From contig DOFS01000192.1 of assembly GCA_003523945.1 (NCBI GenBank), positions 1-17,908 of the forward strand: 17,908 nucleotides of DNA, read 5' to 3'. The notes beneath the pieces are model-generated. The model saw only the letters and a program-made list of their open reading frames with translations, ran no database searches and was not told the DNA's origin. The stretch is from Nitrospiraceae bacterium (lineage in GTDB: Bacteria > Nitrospirota > Nitrospiria > Nitrospirales > UBA8639). Positions 1-6,500 of the stretch are shown piece after piece; the stretch's first letter is position 1; the number at the start of each line of letters is the position of its first letter. A program made the position numbers and the translations under genes.

Positions 1-185
1 GTAATATATATATTACTATTTCACAAACTCAGGTTTCAGGAAAATAGGAAAAATCTCCACCATCGACGGTTAAGAGATCGTAAAATCAGAGCACGACAAC
101 TACAGATTATCTTCAAACAACAACATGCTCTTTCATATCCTGTTCTCATCCGCTTTTCTCCTATTTCTCCCTTCTCGAGTTCTCC

Positions 186-213
186 TTGACAAATAAGACA
201 AGAACTTTACGAT
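186..213 (+). promoter_or_regulatory. Candidate sigma70 promoter for the BC toxin gene
   Basis: A perfect -35 hexamer TTGACA lies at 186-191. After 16 bases comes TACGAT at 208-213 as a -10 hexamer (4 of 6 consensus bases). Transcription would begin near 220, giving a long leader before the start codon at 517. Two weaker alternatives lie further downstream. One is TTGACT (306-311) with TAAACT (328-333), whose -35 overlaps a palindrome. The other is TATAAC (405-410) with a poor -35 (TTGTAA, 383-388). Which is used cannot be decided from sequence. Confidence 0.45.
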
Positions 214-217
214 AAGT

Positions 218-237
218 CCTGCCAAAGTTGGAACAGG
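218..237 (+). promoter_or_regulatory. Small hairpin at the predicted 5' end of the leader
   Basis: CCTG at 218-221 and CCA at 222-224 can pair with TGG at 229-231 and CAGG at 234-237. This gives a 7-bp stem with a 4-nt loop and a 2-nt bulge. It would sit at the very 5' end of the transcript if the promoter at 186-213 is used. Its function is unknown; it could protect the RNA end or be part of a larger leader fold. Confidence 0.35.
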
Positions 238-264
238 CGGATGGCTTAATTGGCAATCATGAGG

Positions 265-300
265 AAAGAGCCAAAATCTCATAATTGAATGGCTCTTTTT
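265..300 (+). terminator. Terminator-like hairpin inside the leader (possible attenuator)
   Basis: AAAGAGCC at 265-272 pairs perfectly with GGCTCTTT at 291-298 across an 18-nt loop. The second arm runs into a T tract ending at 300, so it looks like an intrinsic terminator. A competing stem uses CAATCATGAG (254-263) and CTCATAATTG (278-287), with nine pairs and one C-A mismatch. The two stems interleave, so they probably cannot both form fully. This arrangement resembles a terminator/antiterminator switch. It could instead simply terminate a transcript arriving from outside the window, although no gene end is visible upstream. Confidence 0.45.
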
Positions 301-305
301 GTAAC

Positions 306-321
306 TTGACTTTTAAGTCAA
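306..321. repeat. 16-bp palindrome, possible operator
   Basis: TTGACTT at 306-312 and AAGTCAA at 315-321 form a perfect inverted repeat around a TT centre. It follows the first terminator-like hairpin directly and overlaps a weak -35 hexamer (TTGACT, 306-311). The size and symmetry suit a dimeric DNA-binding regulator, but no regulator gene is present in the window to match it. Confidence 0.35.
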
Positions 322-356
322 CATAGATAAACTTTCGGGGACAGTTGGGGAGGCCG

Positions 357-377
357 GTCCGGTTAAGTGAACTGGAC
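357..377. repeat. 8-bp hairpin in the leader, possibly a transposon-end scar
   Basis: GTCCGGTT at 357-364 and AACTGGAC at 370-377 pair along all eight positions, one of them G-T, around the 5-nt loop AAGTG. The sequence gives me a loose impression of an insertion-sequence end, but I cannot name a family and see no transposase remnant or second end nearby. It may equally be one more leader hairpin. Confidence 0.35.
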
Positions 378-414
378 AATGTTTGTAAGAAAAAAATTGC
401 TTGGTATAACGGTG

Positions 415-443
415 CCCTTGGGGTGAAAAGCCCCAGGGGTTTT
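415..443 (+). terminator. GC-rich hairpin with T tail upstream of the BC toxin gene
   Basis: CCCTTGGGG at 415-423 pairs with CCCCAGGGG at 431-439 (nine pairs, one T-G) around a 7-nt loop. TTTT follows at 440-443. This is a compact, stable stem with a short T tail, 73 bases before the start codon. It could act as a second intrinsic terminator or attenuator in the leader. It could also be an RNA-stabilising stem, since the T tail is short. Confidence 0.45.
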
Positions 444-465
444 GCTGTTTCTAGGCGACAATATA

Positions 466-488
466 ACAAATCTTTTAGCATGATTTGT
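466..488. repeat. Inverted repeat just upstream of the ribosome binding site
   Basis: ACAAATC at 466-472 and GATTTGT at 482-488 form a perfect 7-bp inverted repeat with a 9-nt spacer. It ends 28 bases before the start codon of the BC toxin gene. It may be a protein-binding operator or a weak RNA stem affecting translation. Nothing in the window identifies the binding partner. Confidence 0.35.
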
Positions 489-516
489 ATGAAATGATCT
501 GATCTAGAGGCTATGG

Positions 517-3500
517 ATGGCCAATAGCAACTCCTCAGGTGAGTCAATCATTTCTGTTCCCCAAGGGGGTGGAGCGGTTCAGGGTATAGGAGAGACGTTC
601 TCACCAGACTTGTTTACAGGGACCGGAAACTTCACAATTCCTTTCGCAGTACCACCGGGTCGGAACGGATTTCAACCGGAACTCAATCTTGTTTACAGCA
701 CAGGAAATGGGAACGGCCCGTTTGGGCTGGGGTGGTCCCTAAGTGTCCCGGGAATTACGCGGAAAACCTCCAAAGGCATTCCACAGTATCAGGACTATGT
801 CGCAGATTTAAAGAAACGAGACACTTTTATCCTTTCCGGATCAGAGGACCTGGTACCGGTCCCAGGAGCACCAACCGGCGTCACTCGCTATCGGCCCCGA
901 ACCGAAGGCTTGTTTGCGAGGATTGACCATGTTCACCAAGCCGATCCCAACCATTGGGAAGTCCGATCCAAAGATGGCCTGGTGAGCATCTATGGCACCG
1001 AGCACAAGCCCCCGAATTCCGCTGATTGGGAAGACCCCGCAAAAATAGCCGATCCCAAACACAGAGCCAACATTTTTGCTTGGAAACTGACAGAGACAAG
1101 AGACACTTTTGGTAATCGCATTGTCTACGAATATGAACGTGATCTAGGACAAGACGGTGCACATTACTGGGACCAACTCTATTTAAAACGGATACGGTAT
1201 GTAGACTATAGCCAGAACGGACAGACGGAATTTCTTGTCAGTGTTACTTTTGATTATGAAAACCGCCCCGATCCCTCCTCAGGATACCGCCCCGGCTTTG
1301 AAATTCGTACGACCAAACGATGTAAAGGCATTTCGGTCCGTACCCATGCCGGGCAGGATCAACTCGTTAGGCACTTTCGTCTCGTCTACCTTGATCAACG
1401 AACGGACCTTGCCGACTTGCAGGACAGACTCCCGCGCAACGGCGTGTCACTCCTGAGTCAGGTTGTCGTGGAAGGTGATGATGGGAACACCACAGAACAA
1501 TTACCCCCTTTAGAGTTCCAGTACACCCGCTTCAACCCCGACCGGCGAGATCTCACTGAGATAACGGGAAGAGATCTGCCTCCATTCTCTCTTACGAATC
1601 CCGACTATGAATTGGTGGATCTTTTCGGACACGGTCTTCCCGACATACTCGAGATGAATGAAACCGTCCGCTATTGGGAAAACCGAGGGGGACAATTCAG
1701 CTTGCCGCGAGAAATGCAAGCCGCCCCCGCAGGCCTGCGTTTAGCTGACCAAGGCGTACAGATCATCGACGCCGACGGGGATGGCCGCAGCGATCTTCTG
1801 GTGACGACTGGTGCACTGAGCGGCTATTACCCTCTGCAATATGGAGGATTGTGGGATCGCCGTTCTTTCCAACGTTATCGACAAGCGCCGAGCTTCAGTC
1901 TTGAAGATCCAGAGGTCAGGTTAGTGGATTTAGACGGCGATGGGGTGACGGATGCGATTCGATCGGGAGCCAGGTTTGAGTGTTACTTCAATGATCCGCA
2001 CGACGGCTGGGACGAGGTGAAACGAGTAGAGCGGAAGCGCCTGAGCGACTTCCCCGATTTGAACTTCTCCGACCCGCGGGTGAAATGGGCCGATATGACC
2101 GGCGATGGGCTCAAAGACATCGTGCTGGTGCACGATGGGAATATCGAATACTGGCCAAATTTCGGCCATGGAAATTGGGGCAAGCGCTTACATATGCGCA
2201 ACAGTCCCCGTTTCCCCTATGACTATGATCCTGCGCGAATTTTGATCGGGGATGTCGATGGTGATGGGCTCGCAGACATCGTTTACGTGGACCATTGTAC
2301 GGTGACCCTGTGGAGCAACCAGAGCGGAAACGGGTGGAGTGAGCCGCTCATCATCAAGGGGACCCCGCCGGTCAATGATACGGTCGCGGTGCGACTCGTG
2401 GACATGATGGGAAAAGGCGTCAGTGGCGTACTGTGGAGTAGGGAGGCGGGCCAGGGACTCTCGCGACATCAAATGTGGTTTCATGACTTCACGGGAGGCA
2501 AAAAGCCCTACTTGTTGCACGAAATGGACAACCACATGGGGGCAGTCACCAAAGTCGAGTACACACCCTCCACAACCTTTTATCTGCGTGATCAGCAGCG
2601 CCCCGAGACGCGATGGAAAACCTCATTGCCTTTTCCAGTTCAGGTCGTCGCCAAGGTGGAAGTTATCGACCACTTTTCCCAAGGCAAACTGACCACGGAA
2701 TATCGATACCATCACGGCTACTGGGATGGCGCGGAACGTGAATTTCGTGGGTTTGGCATGGTCGAGCAGCTTGACACCGAGACATTCCAGGACTATCACC
2801 AGCCCGGCCTACACGGCAATGGGGATGAATTTCAAGCGGTTCCTGCACGGCACTTCTCGCCCCCGACATTGACGAAAACATGGTTTCATCAGGGACCCGT
2901 TGGCGAAGAATTTGGAGATTGGCAAGAACTCGATTGGTCGAGTGAGTACTGGCAGGGGGACCCACCACTGCTCAGGCATACGGAACAGGTCAATGCATTT
3001 CTACGGTCATACACTTCAGGCGGCAAAGGAACAGTCTCACCGCGAGACCGTCGGATCAAGCGGGATGCTCTTCGTTCTCTCCGTGGCAATGTGTTACGGA
3101 GTGAGCTGTATGGCCTCGATGGTTCATCACGACAGGATCGTCCCTATACGGTTACTGAGCATGCGTATGGTATTCGAGAAGAAACTCTGCCATTGAGTGC
3201 CCAAGACGACCGGCTTCGGATCTTCTTCCCACATACAACGGCTCAGCGATCAACACAATGGGAACGCGGTGACGATCCCATGACGCAGTTCTCATTCACA
3301 GCGGACTATGATGCCTTCGGGCAACCACAGTCCCAAACGCAGATTGCCTGCCCGCGGGGATGGCGTGCGATGGATGACCAACCTAACGAGCCATTTCTTC
3401 CTACGAGGACGCGGACGGACTATGCAGTACCCACCAATCCATCAATCTATATTCACGACCGCGTAGCACGGGCAACGAGTTATGAAATCCGCAATACGAA

Positions 3501-6500
3501 TGGGAAACGCGTACGCGAGATCATAAGCCTTCCGGATACAAGCAATGATCTCAAAATCATTGGACATACCGTGTCTTTCTATGATGGTAACGCATTCGTT
3601 GGCCTCAACTGGAGGCAAGTTGGCCGCTTTGGAGCGCTTGTTAGGACAGAATCCTTGGTTTTGACAGAGGACCTTATCAATCAAGCCTATGGAGTTAGTC
3701 GCCCAGCATATTTGCAGAATACAGGAGCCATCGCATGGTCAGCGGAGTACCCTTCCGAATTTCAATCCAGAATGCCAGCAAGGGCCGGCTATCTCTATAA
3801 GGATGGTTTATCGGAACCCGAGTACATCACTGGGTACTACGTGGCAGCCGAGAGACGTCGCTATGACTTTCACGTAGCCGGCGGACAAAACCAGCGAGGG
3901 CTCACGCTTGCCACACAGGATCCGCTAGGACAGGAAATCACCATTACCCCTGATGATCCCTACTGGCTATTGCCCATTCAAGTCACGGATGCGGTCGGTC
4001 TCAGCACGATCGCTCAATACGACTACCGTGTGTTTCAGCCAAGTCAAGTCACCGACCCAAATGGAACCAAAACGATCGTGACCTTTACGCCCTTAGGGTT
4101 GGTGGCAACAACAGCGGTCCAAGGTCAGCAAAATACTGAAGGCGATCAAAACCGCGCGAGTGTCTACCTGACGTATGGGTTGATGGCCTTTGCCAATAGC
4201 CCAACGGATGCACGTCATCCGGTTTGGGTCGGAACGCGGCGGCACATCCACCATGATACGGAAACAGATATCCCACTTCCTGCACGTGATGAGACCCTTG
4301 ACACGTACGAATATTCGGATGGGTTTGGACGAGTGTTGCAAACGCGCTCGCAAGCAGAAGATGTGACCTTTGGAGATTCAACATTTGGAGACTCTGGTCT
4401 CTCTGCGGATCAAGCTGGAGATCCCAATGACGCAGTTGGTATTCAGCATTGTCCTGGCGGTGAGGCCAGAGTGGTTGTCAGTGGCTGGCAAATCTATGAC
4501 AACAAGGGCCAGGTCGTCGAGAAGTTTGAACCGTTCTTCGATTGTGGGTGGAATTATGCCAAACCCAAAGTTGGCCAGCACGGGTACAGCGTCACGATGT
4601 ACTACGATCCACGCGGCCAGCTCATTCGCACCGTCAATCCGGATGGCTCAGAACAATCGGTCGTCTACGGTGTACCTCAGTCTTTAGAAAATCCAGCTCA
4701 ATTTACTCCGACTGCATGGGAAACCTATACCTACGACGCCAACGACAATGCCGGCCGCACCCATCCTAATGAATCGAGAACCTATCAGCATCATTGGAAC
4801 ACCCCGGCAAGCGCAGTGCTCGATGCCCTAGGGCGGACGATCGAGACCGTTGAACGAAATCGAGACAAAGGTCCTCCACTCTCAGCAGAGGAAGAGTACA
4901 AAACTCGATCGACCTATGATATTCAGGGCAATCTGCTCACCATTACAGATCCACTGGGGCGTCGTGCTTTTCGACATCAGTACGATCTACAGAATCGCCC
5001 ACTGCGTGTTGAGAGTATCGATGCAGGGTTGAGGCTCACCGTGCTTGATGCGCTAGGCAATCCCATTGAGCAGCGAGACGGTAAAGGCGCAGCGATTTTT
5101 CATGCCTACGATGTGTTGAACCGTCCGATTCGTCTCTGGGCTCGGGATAATGCCGCAGAACAAGTGAGCCTGCGCGAAGTCCTCGAGTATGGTGATGGAA
5201 GTTCGTCTACACAAACACCAGTCGAACGAAATGCGAATCGCACGCTTAACCGGCTTGGACAACTCTACCGCCACTATGATGAAGCCGGGCGTCTTGAATT
5301 CGAGCAGTACGACTTTAAAGGAAATCTTGGGGAAAAGGTGCGATCGGTGATTAAGGATCAGGAAATTCTCGACGTGTTTCTCGGAGCAGCAGCGAATAAC
5401 TGGCAGGTGCCAGCGTATCGAGTGAACTGGGAACCAACCCAGGGACAAACGATGCTAAATCGAGCCGCCCAAATTCTGGACTTGCAGGCCTATCGTGTTT
5501 CCTCAAGCTATGATGCGCTGAATCGAATCAAAACCGTTCACTACCCGGAGGACGTCGCTGGAGAAAGAAAGCAGCTTCGTCCACAGTACAATCGTGCTGG
5601 TGCTCTGGAGAAAGTTAAACTGGATAACCAGATCTATGTAGAACGCATTGCATATAACGCCAAGGGACAACGACTCCTGATTGCCTATGGGAATCAAGTG
5701 ATGACCCGATACGTCTACCATCCTGAAACGTTTCGTCTGATGCGGTTTCGGACGGAAAAGTATCAGCACCCAAATCCACACCGCTTTCATCCGAATGGAA
5801 CACTTCTCCAAGACTTTGGCTATACCTATGATCTCACAGGAAATATTCGTACCATCACGGATCGTGTGCCTGGGAGTGGAGTTCATGACAATCCCGATGC
5901 AGCTCTGTTTCAGAATAGAGATCCACAACTCGAACGACTGTTGAGTGCTGGTGATGCCCTCTATCGCCAGTTTGAGTATGACTCCCTCTATCGCTTAACG
6001 CGTGCGACGGGTCGCGAGTCGAACAATATTCCCCGTGGCCAACGTCCGTGGCCTGATAACGCACGTGCTGGGTTCAACTCGCCCAAACATGGGACAGCAA
6101 ATCAAGACAATGCCCCAACTCTCACCCAGGGTTACTGGGAGCAGTATCGCTACGACGCGGCAGGCAACATACTAGTCATGCAGCATGGGACGAGCAGAGG
6201 ATCTGACTGGACACGATATTTCGGCATGGGAGGCTTCATACCCCAACAGTGGCAACAGGAATGGATGGCACATCTCAATGTGATAGGTGGTTGGCCCAAT
6301 GCACCCGGTAATCAATTGACCCATGTCGGAGATAATCAACCAAATGTGCCACAGACACATTGGTTTGACGTCAACGGTAACATGATACGTGAACATTCAG
6401 AACGGCATTTTGAGTGGGACCACAGTGACCGTCTGCGGGTATTCCGACAGCAACCTCCGGGGGGGGCGGAACCAACTGTTTATGCTCAGTATCTCTATGA

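Larger units (their letters stand above)
1..516 (+). promoter_or_regulatory. Non-coding upstream region and structured leader of the toxin gene
   Basis: No convincing gene is visible on either strand. The region starts with a perfect 16-bp AT-rich palindrome at 1-16. A pyrimidine-rich stretch follows at about 128-187 (roughly 85% C/T on the + strand), then a sigma70-like promoter. From about 215 to 490 there is a dense series of inverted repeats: 218-237, 254-287 or 265-298, 306-321, 357-377, 415-439 and 466-488. If transcription starts near 220, the BC toxin mRNA carries a leader of about 300 nt able to form several hairpins, two of them terminator-like. I checked by eye for common riboswitch signatures and recognise none. 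The pattern suggests controlled or attenuated expression of the toxin, which is inference. Confidence 0.6.

Noticed and set aside
125..196. 23-codon frame encoding a hydrophobic peptide
   Set aside because: No Shine-Dalgarno precedes it, and its hydrophobicity follows simply from the pyrimidine-rich DNA.
200..300. A known riboswitch (c-di-GMP, SAM, fluoride or similar) in the leader
   Set aside because: The conserved core sequences of these classes are not present by eye; only generic hairpins are seen.
257..547. 96-codon frame on the minus strand across the leader
   Set aside because: It covers the hairpins and the start of the BC gene, has no recognisable protein character and is best explained as a chance frame.
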